From Meiothermus sp. Pnk-1 (lineage in GTDB: Bacteria; Deinococcota; Deinococci; Deinococcales; Thermaceae), in assembly GCF_003226535.1 (NCBI RefSeq), contig NZ_QKOB01000018.1, forward strand, positions 1 through 64,000: a stretch of DNA of 64,000 nucleotides, in the 5' to 3' direction. Shown here piece after piece: positions 1 through 8,375 of the stretch. Made by a program: the position numbers and the translations under genes. Below the pieces are notes generated by a model. It had not been told where the DNA came from. It did not search any database and worked only from the letters and a program-made list of their open reading frames with translations. Every line of letters begins with the position of its first letter. The first letter of the stretch is position 1.

Positions 1-29
1 TTTCAATGTCCCCTAGCCGATTTCTCGGC

Positions 30-76
30 TTGCGCGAACCCCCCTGGGTTTTGGTGCTTGCTTGGGGTTCGCGCAA
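30..76. repeat. Inverted repeat with 13-bp perfect arms
   Basis: Arms TTGCGCGAACCCC (30-42) and GGGGTTCGCGCAA (64-76) are exact reverse complements around a 21-nt loop. It lies at the window edge, so its parent structure (terminator of an upstream gene, IS end or other repeat) cannot be decided. There is no T-run after it. Confidence 0.7.
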
Positions 77-119
77 CTTCAGACTACCAAAGGAACTCCG
101 GGAAACGCAGAGCCTCTAA

Positions 120-374
120 GAGGACGATCTCCTCTACGACTACAAACACCTCCTCAAGCTCTGGTGCAGACCTCGAGGAGCCAGCCCCCTCTTCCTGTTC
201 GCACCTGTGGTGAGCCTGCTCGGCGTGGGGCTGTTGTATCTGCTGCTCACCGATCTGCTCTTCGCGCTGGCGGTCCTGTACGCCCGGGCTTACTGCCAGG
301 TAACGGAGTTCGCTCCGTCGATCGAACTACCCGGGTGGGGGTTGACAAGGTATAGCTTGGGTGTTAGCGTTTGA
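120..374 (+). pseudogene. Start-less open frame, possible membrane-protein remnant
   Basis: After a TAA at 117-119 this frame stays open for 84 codons to TGA 372-374. It encodes a hydrophobic stretch (FAPVVSLLGVGLLYLLLTDL and following residues) typical of one or two membrane helices. There is no ATG; only internal GTG codons exist. The end runs through the lacI promoter, so it is most likely the decayed tail of a former gene. No family is recognised. Another frame (62-355) shows no coding character. Confidence 0.3.
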
Positions 375-391
375 GTTAACGTTAACTCAAA
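342..391 (+). promoter_or_regulatory. lacI-operon promoter with palindromic LacI-type operator
   Basis: A consensus -35 TTGACA sits at 342-347, followed after 16-17 nt by a weak -10 (TTAGCG/TAGCGT, 364-370). Directly downstream is a 22-bp perfect palindrome at 370-391 with core GAGTTAACGTTAACTC, an even-spaced LacI-family operator with a central CG. Its position over the start of transcription fits autorepression by the LacI regulator that begins at 422 and control of the whole pectin operon. Confidence 0.75.
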
Positions 392-421
392 AAGTTAATC
401 GCATAAGGACGAAACATCATT

Positions 422-1459
422 ATGTCTGACGAAAAGGTTACCCTGGCTCACGTCGCCCGCCTCGCCGGTGTCTCCATGATCACGGTGTCCAAGGTGCTCA
501 ACAACAAAGGGCGCATCTCCGAGGCGACCCGGGCGCGGGTTCTCCAGGCAGCCAGCCAACTCGGCTACGTAGCCAACACCGCCGCTCGCAGCTTGCGGGG
601 GCGCCCCACCCAGATCCTGGGGATGGTCATACCTGAACTGGTGAGCCCCTACTTTGCCGAGGTGGCACGGGCTGCGGCAGATGCGGCCAGCCAGATGGGC
701 TACGATCTGGCCGTCTTCACCACCTCGCGTGACCCGGAGCGCGAGCGCGAACGGGTGGGCACCCTGCTAGGGGGGCTGGCCGATGGGCTGGTGTTTGTGG
801 TTCCCATTGGAGCGGCGGGCTTTTTGGCTACCCTCGAGCGCAGCCGTGCCCCAGTAGTGCTGGTCAACCACTTCGGCCCCCCCACCCACCTCCCGGTGGT
901 GCGTGCCGATAGCTTTGAGGGCTCTTTGGCCGCTGTGCGGCACCTGATGAACCTGGGCCACCGGCGTATCGGCTTCGTTACGGGAGCGGCTCACTCCAGC
1001 CAGGCTGCCGAGCGCCTACGGGCCTACCGGGAGTGCATGATGGCCGCCGGGCTATGGGACGAGCGGTTGGTGCGGCCTGGGGACTTTACCCAGCAGCGAG
1101 GGGTGGAGGCGGGGCATGAACTCTTAAGCCTCGAGGACCCCCCCACAGCCATCTTCGCGGCCAGCGACCTCACCGCTTTTGGGGTCATTACCGCGGCGCG
1201 CTCCCGTGGGCTGCAAGTGCCCGAAGGCCTCTCGGTAGTCGGCTTCGACAATATCCCTGCCGCTGCCCATTCTCACCCCAGCCTGACCACCGTGGCCCAC
1301 CCCATTCCAGCAATGGCCCAGGCCGCTGTGGAGCTCATCGCCCGGGCGATGGCTGGGGAAAAACTGCAAGACGTGCTCATAGAGTTCCCCAGCGAGCTGG
1401 TGGTTCGGGGCTCGAGCGCCCCTCCCCCAGCGCCGAATAACCGGAGGAAAAGCCGATGA
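422..1459 (+). CDS. LacI-family transcriptional regulator of the oligogalacturonide operon
   Basis: 345 aa, usual LacI length. The N-terminus holds the LacI helix-turn-helix (VTLAHVARLAGVSMITVSKV, residues 6-25) and hinge helix region up to about residue 60, followed by a periplasmic-binding-protein-like sensor domain with a normal C-terminus (SVVGFDNIP near 270). It is the first gene of a unidirectional operon and overlaps the next permease gene by ATGA (1456-1459). The inducer is inferred to be a pathway intermediate such as 2-keto-3-deoxygluconate, because all following genes serve unsaturated uronate breakdown; this is not visible in the protein itself. Confidence 0.9.
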   Translation: MSDEKVTLAHVARLAGVSMITVSKVLNNKGRISEATRARVLQAASQLGYVANTAARSLRGRPTQILGMVIPELVSPYFAEVARAAADAASQMGYDLAVFTTSRDPERERERVGTLLGGLADGLVFVVPIGAAGFLATLERSRAPVVLVNHFGPPTHLPVVRADSFEGSLAAVRHLMNLGHRRIGFVTGAAHSSQAAERLRAYRECMMAAGLWDERLVRPGDFTQQRGVEAGHELLSLEDPPTAIFAASDLTAFGVITAARSRGLQVPEGLSVVGFDNIPAAAHSHPSLTTVAHPIPAMAQAAVELIARAMAGEKLQDVLIEFPSELVVRGSSAPPPAPNNRRKSR

Positions 1460-2409
1460 ATCCTGCCTACCCCAGCAACCCCGCCCCTCCACAACGCCCG
1501 GGCTTAAAGCGCCTGGCCCGCTTGGTTTGGCGCCACCGAATCCTCTACCTCATGCTTCTGCCCGGCCTACTGTATTTTCTTATTTTCCGCTACTGGCCGC
1601 TGTGGAACGCCCAGATCGCCTTCCGCGACTTCCAGCCCACCCTAGGGGTGTGGGGTAGCCCGTGGGTGGGGCTGCAACACTTCCTCGAGTTCTTCCGCTC
1701 CTACTATTTCGGCCAGCTCCTGGCCAATACCCTCGTCATCAGCCTGGCCAAGATCGCGCTGGGCATCCCCCCCGCGATCCTCTTGGCCATCGCCCTGCAC
1801 GAGACCGGCCGCCGTTTTCTCGCGCGGGTGGTACAGACCGTGAGTTACCTACCGCACTTTCTATCGTGGGTCATCGTCTACGGCATCTTGCTGGCCATGC
1901 TCTCGCCCAGCGAGGGGCTCGTCAACAGCGGGCTGCGGGCGCTGGGGCTCGAGCCGGTGCCCTTCCTCACCTCTACCGCCACCTTCCAGCCGGTGGTGGT
2001 GCTCTCGGAGGTTTGGAAGGAGACGGGGTGGAGCGCGATTTTGTTCCTGGCCGCCCTGCTCTCCATCAACCCTGCCCTCTACGAGGCTGCGGCCATCGAC
2101 GGAGCCTCACGCTGGCAGCAGGTGCGCCATATCTCCCTTCCCGGGATGATGGACGTGCTGGTGCTGGTGGTGTTGCTGAAAATCGGCAGCATCCTCGACG
2201 CGGGGTTTCAGCAGATCTTTGTGCTGTATTCACTGCCCGTCTATAGCGTGGGGGACATCATCGACACCTGGGTCTACCGACAGGGCATCCAGAATTTCCA
2301 GTTCAGCTTGGCCACGGCGGTGGGTCTGTTCAAGGGGGTCATCGGTCTGGTGCTGATTGTTGTGGCCAACCGCTTGGCGCGGCGCTTCGTAGGCAGCGGG
2401 TTGTACTAG
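1456..2409 (+). CDS. lplB: Sugar ABC transporter permease, LplB type
   Basis: 317 aa inner-membrane permease of the CUT1 carbohydrate family. A cytoplasmic N-terminus leads into about six membrane helices; the EAA loop that contacts the ATPase (EAAAIDGASRWQQVRHISLP) starts near residue 210. Sequence style (LplB/YteP-like, start of TM1 YLMLLPGLLYFLIF) matches permeases associated with di- or oligo-uronate uptake. It overlaps lacI by four bases and is followed by the second permease and a binding protein. No ATP-binding subunit is encoded here, so a shared MsmK/UgpC-type ATPase elsewhere is expected. Confidence 0.9.
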   Translation: MNPAYPSNPAPPQRPGLKRLARLVWRHRILYLMLLPGLLYFLIFRYWPLWNAQIAFRDFQPTLGVWGSPWVGLQHFLEFFRSYYFGQLLANTLVISLAKIALGIPPAILLAIALHETGRRFLARVVQTVSYLPHFLSWVIVYGILLAMLSPSEGLVNSGLRALGLEPVPFLTSTATFQPVVVLSEVWKETGWSAILFLAALLSINPALYEAAAIDGASRWQQVRHISLPGMMDVLVLVVLLKIGSILDAGFQQIFVLYSLPVYSVGDIIDTWVYRQGIQNFQFSLATAVGLFKGVIGLVLIVVANRLARRFVGSGLY

Positions 2410-2418
2410 GAGGAAGCT

Positions 2419-3285
2419 GTGAAAAGAGCGATCTCTCGCAGCGACCGTTTGTTCGAATGGGGAATCGACGCGTTCTTGATCGGGGTGCTGGCAGTGACCC
2501 TGATACCCATGTGGTACGTGGCGATGGTCTCGCTGCTGCCTTTTGGCAAAAGCCCCAGCCTGTTCCTGCCGCCGTGGGAATGGTCCTTTGCGGCCTATGC
2601 CCAACTCATCTTTCAACCGACCATCTGGCGAGCTGCTCTCAACAGCATCTTGCTGACCTTTGGCGGAGTGGCCATCAGCCTGACGCTCACCGTCATGGCC
2701 GCCTATCCACTTTCCCGGCGGGATTTGCCCGGTAGGGGCTTCATCGTGGGCCTGATCCTCTTCACCTTCTTGTTCAATGCCGGGTTGATCCCCACGTTCT
2801 TGGTGGTCAAGGATCTGGGGTTGCTCAACAGCTACTGGGCGGTACTGCTCAACGGAGCGGTGAGCGTCTACAACCTGCTGGTGATGAAAAGCTTCTTTCA
2901 GAGCCTGCCGGAGAGCCTCGAGGAGGCTGCCCGCATCGACGGGGCCAACGACTGGCAGATCCTGCGGCACGTGGTGTTGCCTTTATCTCGGCCCATCCTC
3001 CTGACCATCGGGCTGTTTTATGGCGTGGCCAACTGGAACAACTTCTTCGAGCCTATCCTCTTTCTCTCCGACCGTAACCTCATGCCCCTACCGGTGGTGC
3101 TGCGTGACATCCTTACCGGCCTCAACGTAGCGGAGTACGTCGAGGGTGGAGCGGCTCAGGCTGCTCCGGCGGAAGCTTTGAAGATGGCGGCTGTGGTCCT
3201 GATCACGCTGCCCATGCTCTTGGTGTACCCATGGATCCAGCGCTATTTCACCAAGGGCGTGCTCCTGGGCAGCGTGAAGGAATAG
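2419..3285 (+). CDS. lplC: Sugar ABC transporter permease, LplC/YtcP type
   Basis: 288 aa, second CUT1 permease. GTG start at 2419 preceded by AGGAGG at 2408-2413. Six predicted membrane helices; EAA loop (EEAARIDGANDWQILRHVVL) near residue 168. It forms the heterodimeric channel with the preceding permease and presumably imports unsaturated di- or oligogalacturonides delivered by the binding protein at 3295. Spacing to both neighbours is about 10 nt, consistent with one transcript. Confidence 0.9.
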   Translation: MKRAISRSDRLFEWGIDAFLIGVLAVTLIPMWYVAMVSLLPFGKSPSLFLPPWEWSFAAYAQLIFQPTIWRAALNSILLTFGGVAISLTLTVMAAYPLSRRDLPGRGFIVGLILFTFLFNAGLIPTFLVVKDLGLLNSYWAVLLNGAVSVYNLLVMKSFFQSLPESLEEAARIDGANDWQILRHVVLPLSRPILLTIGLFYGVANWNNFFEPILFLSDRNLMPLPVVLRDILTGLNVAEYVEGGAAQAAPAEALKMAAVVLITLPMLLVYPWIQRYFTKGVLLGSVKE

Positions 3286-3294
3286 GAGGTAGCG

Positions 3295-4827
3295 ATGCGC
3301 ATTGGTTTTAGGATCTTGCTTTCCTTGATAGCTTGCAGCGGCCTGGTACAGGCCCAGGCCAACCTCACCGACCTTAGTGTGGCCCTGTATGCGGCCAACC
3401 CCGAAGCGCCCGCCCCCCCGGCCAACTGGGAGGTCTACCGCACCGTGCGGGATAAGCTGGGCATCAACCTCAAGTTCACCATGCTGCCCACCGGGGCCGA
3501 CGGCGACAACCGCCTGGGGGCGCTGGCGGCGGCCAACGACCTGCCCGACCTCTTCGAGGTGCGCAGCCTGGCCCTCTTCGACCGCCTGGTGCAGCAGGGC
3601 CAGCTCGCCCCGGTGAATAGCCTCTTCCCCTTGATGCCCAAACGCGCCGCCGATCGCTACGGCGACGCCAAGCGTAACCTGCTGGTCACCAGCAACGGCC
3701 AGATCTACGGCTTTTTGGAACCCGTAACCCTGAGCCGCCAGTACGGCATCTGGGTACGCAAGGATTGGCTCGACAAGTTGGGACTCAAACCCCCCGCCAC
3801 CCTCGAGGAGTTCTTCGAGGTGGCCAAGGCTTTCACCGAGCGCGACCCTGACGGCAACGGACGCAACGACACCTACGGCTTTGGCGGGGTGATTGACTTC
3901 GATACCGCCGGCATCCTGCCGGGCCTGGGCCTGGGCAACCACTTCCAGTGGGTCTACGGCGCTTACGGCGTAGCGGGTACCTGGAACTATAACCCCAAGG
4001 CCTTTGCCGCCAACGTGCGCGAAGCCAATTTCCGCAAGGCCACCGAGTACATCCGGCGGCTTGTCGAGGCCAAGGTCATCGACCCGGACTGGGCCACCAT
4101 GCGCCGGGCCGACCTGCGCACCCGCTGGCAACAGGGCCGTTACGGGATGTTTTTCGAGAGTGTAGGCGGCCTGCAGGCGGGTTTGCAGAACTTCCATGCC
4201 AACAACCCCAACGCCGAACTGCTCCTGCTGCCGCCGCCTAAGGGCCCCGAGGGCAAGAGCTCCATGGGCACCTACTCCTCGGCGGGGTGGCTGTATGTGG
4301 TCTCCAAGCGGGCTATGGACGCTGGTAAGGGAGCGGCCATCGCCCGCTTCCTCGAGTGGGCCCATAGCGGTGAGGGCTACTTCCTGCTGGGCTGGGGCCG
4401 CTACAAGACCGACTACACCCTGCCCAACAACGTGCCTACCGTCAACACCCAGATCCCCATCAGCGTGCGCGGGAGCTACACCCAGATGCGCTGGTTGGCC
4501 TTCAACGGTAACCCCCTGGAGATGCGGGGCCGCTACCCCGAGATCAGCGTCGGCGGGCGCAAATACGTGATGTACCAGCTTATGGCCCAGGCCCAGCGCC
4601 AGGGCAACTGGATTGACCGCACCGGCGATCTCATCGTCAAGGCGGCCCCCAACCAAGCTGACCTCGAGCGTTACGTCTCGGAGAACCTGGTGCAGTTCGT
4701 CCTGGGTCAGCGGCCCATCAACGACTCGAGCTGGAACCAATTCCTGAGTGGCCTGCGCAATGTCCGTTTCGAGCAGTACGAGGCGGCAGCCGAGAAGGCG
4801 TTGCGGGAAAGCGGATACCTGAAGTGA
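3295..4827 (+). CDS. lplA: Extracellular solute-binding protein, LplA-like
   Basis: 510 aa, the long type of sugar-binding protein that accompanies LplB/LplC permeases. The N-terminus is a signal peptide; LIAC at residues 11-14 resembles a lipobox, so Cys14 may be lipid-anchored, while an AQA cleavage site near residue 20 is the alternative. A calcium-loop-like segment (ERDPDGNGRNDTYGFGG) near residues 182-198 is typical of this subfamily. Preceded by AGGAGGT (3285-3291). The ligand is inferred from context as an oligogalacturonide; the next gene begins at its stop. Confidence 0.88.
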   Translation: MRIGFRILLSLIACSGLVQAQANLTDLSVALYAANPEAPAPPANWEVYRTVRDKLGINLKFTMLPTGADGDNRLGALAAANDLPDLFEVRSLALFDRLVQQGQLAPVNSLFPLMPKRAADRYGDAKRNLLVTSNGQIYGFLEPVTLSRQYGIWVRKDWLDKLGLKPPATLEEFFEVAKAFTERDPDGNGRNDTYGFGGVIDFDTAGILPGLGLGNHFQWVYGAYGVAGTWNYNPKAFAANVREANFRKATEYIRRLVEAKVIDPDWATMRRADLRTRWQQGRYGMFFESVGGLQAGLQNFHANNPNAELLLLPPPKGPEGKSSMGTYSSAGWLYVVSKRAMDAGKGAAIARFLEWAHSGEGYFLLGWGRYKTDYTLPNNVPTVNTQIPISVRGSYTQMRWLAFNGNPLEMRGRYPEISVGGRKYVMYQLMAQAQRQGNWIDRTGDLIVKAAPNQADLERYVSENLVQFVLGQRPINDSSWNQFLSGLRNVRFEQYEAAAEKALRESGYLK

Positions 4828-4841
4828 AGCCGAGGTGCCTG

Positions 4842-5639
4842 ATGCGATACTTTCACACCATCCCCCAAGGTCCGGGCCTCCAGGTCCTAGCCGACGAGGC
4901 CTGCAAGCTTCTGGCTTTCGCCAAGCTCAACCTCGAGGCCGGCCAGAGCTACACCGGCCATACCGGCGGGCGCGAAGTGCTGCTGGTAGCCCTTTCCGGC
5001 CTGGCCGAGGTCGAGGTGGGGGGGCGGGTGTTCGCGCGGGTGGGGGGAAGGCCCAACGTATTCGCGGGCAACCCCCACAGCGTCTACCTGCCCAAGGGCC
5101 AGTCCTACACGGTGCGGGCCCATACCCGTTTCGAAGCCGCCCTGCCTTCAGCTCCCAGCGACCTCGAGACCGAGCCCTACGAGATTCGTCCGGAGCAGGT
5201 CAACACCGGAAAGTGGGGAACCCTGAACTTTACCCGCCACTTCCGCGAGATCCTGGTCGAGCCCGACGGACGCCCGGCCAGCCGCCTGATCGTGGGCGAA
5301 ACCCTCACCCCCAGCGGCAACTGGAGCACCTATCCCCCGCACAAGCACGAAGTCGCACAGGGGGGCGAGGTCTTCCACGAGGAGATGTACTACTTCCGCA
5401 TCTCTTCCCCGGAGGGCTGGGGACTCACCCGCCACTACAGCCCCGAGCGCGGCTACGACCAGACCTACGTGGTGAAGGATGAAACCCTGCTCTCCATCCC
5501 CCACGGCTACCACACCTACGCCAGCGCTCCCGGCTACACGGGCTACTACCTGTGGTTCCTGGCCGGTGACGGGCGGCGGCAGGGGGTGCGCTTCGACCCC
5601 GACCTGGCCTGGGTGCAGAAGACGGTAGGGATGGTTTAG
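4842..5639 (+). CDS. KduI/IolB-superfamily cupin isomerase, probable 5-keto-4-deoxyuronate isomerase
   Basis: 265 aa from ATG 4842, chosen over GTG 4824 because GAGG lies 6 nt upstream. Double cupin fold of the IolB (5-deoxyglucuronate isomerase) family, with metal-ligand candidates PPHKHE near residue 165, EEMYYFR just after, and GYHTYASAPGY near 223. No inositol genes are nearby; it sits between the uronate transporter and KduD, exactly where KduI is expected. I infer that it converts 5-keto-4-deoxyuronate to 2,5-diketo-3-deoxygluconate, so this may be an IolB-type protein doing KduI work. A true IolB role cannot be excluded from sequence. Confidence 0.75.
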   Translation: MRYFHTIPQGPGLQVLADEACKLLAFAKLNLEAGQSYTGHTGGREVLLVALSGLAEVEVGGRVFARVGGRPNVFAGNPHSVYLPKGQSYTVRAHTRFEAALPSAPSDLETEPYEIRPEQVNTGKWGTLNFTRHFREILVEPDGRPASRLIVGETLTPSGNWSTYPPHKHEVAQGGEVFHEEMYYFRISSPEGWGLTRHYSPERGYDQTYVVKDETLLSIPHGYHTYASAPGYTGYYLWFLAGDGRRQGVRFDPDLAWVQKTVGMV

Positions 5640-5680
5640 GGCACAACGTGGCCATCGGGCATAGCAGAGGAGGATTGAGG

Positions 5681-6436
5681 GTGGAGATGTTTTCGATCCA
5701 AGGTCAGGTGGCCCTGGTCACTGGCGGGGCGGTAGGCATCGGGCAGGCCATCGCCATCGGCCTGGCCCAGGCTGGGGCCGACGTGGCCATCGTCACCCCT
5801 ACGGCCGACGCCCACCAGACTCAGCAGGCGGTGGAGGCTGCCGGGCGACGTTTTCACGCCGTGCGTGCAGACTTGATGAAGCCGGAGTCGGCGGCGTGGG
5901 TGGTCGCCGAGGTCGAGGCTGCGCTGGGGCCCATCGGCATCCTGGTCAACAACGCCGGCATCATCCGGCGGGAGTGGGCCGAGTACTTTAGCGATACCGA
6001 CTGGCAAGACGTGATCGAGCTAAACCTCAACGCGGTGTGGCGTATGTCGCAGACCGTAGGCCGGGGGATGCTGGAGCGTGGAAGGGGCAAGATCATCAAC
6101 ATCGCCTCGCTCTTGTCCTTTCAAGGAGGCATCCGGGTACCCTCGTACACCGCCTCCAAGCACGCCGTGGCGGGCCTTACCAAGGCTCTGGCCAACGAGT
6201 GGGCGGCCAAAGGGGTCAACGTCAACGCCATTGCGCCGGGCTATATCGCCACCGACAACACCGCAGCCCTGCGGGCCGACCCCGAGCGCTCGAGGCAGAT
6301 CCTCGAGCGCATTCCCGCTGGCCGCTGGGGCGAGCCTTCGGACCTGGTAGGCGCGGCGGTCTTCCTGGCCTCGCCAGCTTCCGACTACGTCAACGGCCAC
6401 ATCCTGGTGGTGGACGGGGGGTGGATGGCCCGCTGA
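5681..6436 (+). CDS. kduD: 2-keto-3-deoxygluconate 5-dehydrogenase, SDR family
   Basis: 251 aa from GTG 5681, 7 nt after AGAGGAGGA (5666-5673); ATG 5687 is the alternative, and an upstream in-frame GTG at 5648 lacks a ribosome site. Classical short-chain dehydrogenase: NAD site TGGAVGIG near residue 14, NNAG, catalytic Ser in NIASLLSFQGG and YTASK. Glycine/asparagine pattern and size match KduD, which reduces 2,5-diketo-3-deoxygluconate to KDG. It follows the isomerase and precedes KDPG aldolase, the order expected for the pathway. Confidence 0.88.
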   Translation: MEMFSIQGQVALVTGGAVGIGQAIAIGLAQAGADVAIVTPTADAHQTQQAVEAAGRRFHAVRADLMKPESAAWVVAEVEAALGPIGILVNNAGIIRREWAEYFSDTDWQDVIELNLNAVWRMSQTVGRGMLERGRGKIINIASLLSFQGGIRVPSYTASKHAVAGLTKALANEWAAKGVNVNAIAPGYIATDNTAALRADPERSRQILERIPAGRWGEPSDLVGAAVFLASPASDYVNGHILVVDGGWMAR

Positions 6437-6444
6437 GGAGGAAG

Positions 6445-7086
6445 ATGGAGGTTCAGGGTTTTCGTCACGAGCTGGCTCGGGTACGGGTGGTGGGGGTGCT
6501 GCGGGCCCCGTCGGCCCAGGCCGCGGTGGAAGCCGCCCTGGCGGCGGTGCGAGGGGGCCTGCGGGCCATCGAGCTCACCTTCACCACGCCGGGGGCGCTC
6601 GAGGCCTTGCACGACCTGCGCGAACAACTGCCCAAGGGGGTGCTGCTGGGTGTGGGCACGGTGACGAACGCAGCGCAGGGGCGGGCTGCGCTCGAGGCGG
6701 GCGCGCAGTTCCTGGTCAGCCCCCATCTGGGTGAAGAGTTGCTGGAACTGGCGCGCGAAGCACGGGTACCCTACGTGCCGGGCGTGCTCACTCCCACCGA
6801 GATCGCGCGGGCTAGGAGCCTGGGGGCCGAGGTGATCAAGGTTTTTCCCGCGGGCTCGAGCGGGGGAATCCCCTACCTCAAGGACCTGCTGGGGCCTTTC
6901 CCCGACCTCCAGATCCTGGCCACTGGGGGGATTAAGCCCGGTGAAGTCCCGGCCTATCTCCAAGCCGGAGTGCTGGCGGTGGGCCTGGGCTCGAACCTCT
7001 TCCCCAGGGCCGCGCTCGAGGGCGGCGACTGGGAGGGTGTGGAGGTCGCCACCCGCCGGGCACTGGAGGAGGCGGGTGTGGCATGA
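6445..7086 (+). CDS. eda: 2-keto-3-deoxy-6-phosphogluconate aldolase
   Basis: 213 aa from ATG 6445, preceded by GAGGAGGA. Class I aldolase TIM barrel: Glu43 in AIELTFTTP and Schiff-base Lys132 in EVIKVFPAG, with a phosphate-binding glycine motif LATGGI near 175. It cleaves KDPG, produced by the kinase encoded next, to pyruvate and glyceraldehyde 3-phosphate. The stop overlaps the kinase start (ATGA, 7083-7086), so aldolase and kinase are translationally coupled. Confidence 0.93.
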   Translation: MEVQGFRHELARVRVVGVLRAPSAQAAVEAALAAVRGGLRAIELTFTTPGALEALHDLREQLPKGVLLGVGTVTNAAQGRAALEAGAQFLVSPHLGEELLELAREARVPYVPGVLTPTEIARARSLGAEVIKVFPAGSSGGIPYLKDLLGPFPDLQILATGGIKPGEVPAYLQAGVLAVGLGSNLFPRAALEGGDWEGVEVATRRALEEAGVA

Positions 7087-8021
7087 AGAAGCTGGATCTG
7101 ATCGGCCTGGGCGAGTGCATGGTGGAGTTCTTCGCCGAAGAGCCTTTGGCCCAAGCCCGCCGCTTTACCCGCTCCTTCGGCGGAGACGTGCTCAACGCCC
7201 TGGTAGCCGCTTCCCGGTTGGGCTCACGTGCCGGATTTGTCACCCGGGTGGGCAACGACCCTTTCGGATCCGGATTGCTAGCGGCCTGGCAGGCGGAGGG
7301 CATCGACACTTGCTGTGCTCCCCTGGTCGAGGGCGAAAACGGGGTCTACTTCATCAGCCTGACGGAGCAAGGCGAACGTGAGTTCACCTACCGACGCTGG
7401 GGCAGTGCCGCCTCTCGGATTACCCCCGAGGACCTCGAGCCCGAGTACCTGGCTTCGGCCGCCATGCTACTGCTTTCGGGAATTACCCAGGCTCTCTCGC
7501 CCTCGGCCCAGGCCACTGCGCTCCGAGCCGCCGAGCTGGCCCGCTCGAGCGGGGTCTTAGTGGCCTATGATCCCAACTACCGCCCGGCCTTGTGGGATAA
7601 GCGCGGCGGGCTGGAAGCCGCTCGACAAGCTTTCCTGGAACTTGTGCCTTACGTGGACGTGCTTCTGCCGAGCTTCCCCGCCGACATGGCGTTGTTGGAC
7701 ACGGAGTGCCTCGACCCTCTCGCAGCCCTACAGGCTCTGAGTCATCATGTTCCAAAGGTTGGGCTCAAAGTCGGCTCTGAAGGGGCCTGGCTGGGTTGGG
7801 CGGGCCAGTTCCTGCACGTTCCTCCGGCTTTACCCCGGCATGTCCGCGACACCACCGGGGCGGGGGATGCCTGGAATGGGGTCTTCCTGCACAACCTCTT
7901 GCAGGAAACCCCACCTTTTGAAGCCGCCGCCCGGGCCAACCGCCTGGCCGCGGCCAAGCTGGCCTACAGGGGGGCCATACCCCCTAAACCCTGGCCACTG
8001 GACACACAAAGCGTCAACTGA
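7083..8021 (+). CDS. kdgK: 2-keto-3-deoxygluconate kinase, PfkB family
   Basis: 312 aa ribokinase/PfkB sugar kinase. N-terminal GLGECMVEF and GGDVLNAL substrate region, DPNYRPALW near residue 162, and the PfkB signature DTTGAGDAWNG with catalytic Asp near residue 262. In this operon the substrate is KDG and the product KDPG feeds the aldolase immediately upstream. Cytoplasmic. Closest alternatives in the family (fructokinase) are unlikely given the neighbours. Confidence 0.9.
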   Translation: MKKLDLIGLGECMVEFFAEEPLAQARRFTRSFGGDVLNALVAASRLGSRAGFVTRVGNDPFGSGLLAAWQAEGIDTCCAPLVEGENGVYFISLTEQGEREFTYRRWGSAASRITPEDLEPEYLASAAMLLLSGITQALSPSAQATALRAAELARSSGVLVAYDPNYRPALWDKRGGLEAARQAFLELVPYVDVLLPSFPADMALLDTECLDPLAALQALSHHVPKVGLKVGSEGAWLGWAGQFLHVPPALPRHVRDTTGAGDAWNGVFLHNLLQETPPFEAAARANRLAAAKLAYRGAIPPKPWPLDTQSVN

Positions 8022-8030
8022 GGGGTTTGC

Positions 8031-8366
8031 ATGCAGTTCAACGGTGAATGGGAAACGGTTGGGCCAGGTGTCGAGCGTCGCCTGGTGGCCTTAGGTAAAC
8101 GTATGATGGCGGTGCGGGTTCGCTTCGCCAAAGGCGCAGTCGGCGCTCTACACGCGCACCCGCACGAGCAACTGACCCAGGTCCTGAGCGGACGCTTTCG
8201 CTTCCAGGTAGGGGAGGAGGTGCTCGAGGTTGCTGCCGGTGATCTCTTGTGCATTCCCGGTGGCCTCGAGCACGGCACTCAGGCGTTGGAGGCAGGGGAG
8301 TTGCTGGACATCTTCTCTCCCCTGCGCGAGGATTTGCTAGGTGGCCCTACCGCCAGCCCGGAGTAA
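8031..8366 (+). CDS. kdgF: KdgF-type cupin, unsaturated galacturonate linearising enzyme
   Basis: 111 aa, single small cupin of normal KdgF length. Metal ligands are visible in HAHPHEQ (about residues 41-47) and EHG (80-82); the C-terminal block LLDIFSPLREDLL closely matches the KdgF signature. KdgF converts the cyclic 4,5-unsaturated galacturonate released by oligogalacturonate lyase to linear 5-keto-4-deoxyuronate, the substrate of the isomerase encoded at 4842. It lies directly before the lyase gene. Confidence 0.88.
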   Translation: MQFNGEWETVGPGVERRLVALGKRMMAVRVRFAKGAVGALHAHPHEQLTQVLSGRFRFQVGEEVLEVAAGDLLCIPGGLEHGTQALEAGELLDIFSPLREDLLGGPTASPE

Positions 8367-8375
8367 GGAGACCAG

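Noticed and set aside
1-60. Possible CRISPR repeat (TTTCAATGTCCCC at the window edge)
   Set aside because: No second repeat or spacer spacing is present; only a single inverted repeat is seen.
303-318. ACGGAG-TTCG-CTCCGT hairpin as a terminator
   Set aside because: Only 6 bp of stem and no T-run; kept out of the feature list.
3088-4740. 550-codon antisense frame over the binding-protein gene
   Set aside because: No recognisable motifs; mirrors the codon bias of the sense gene.
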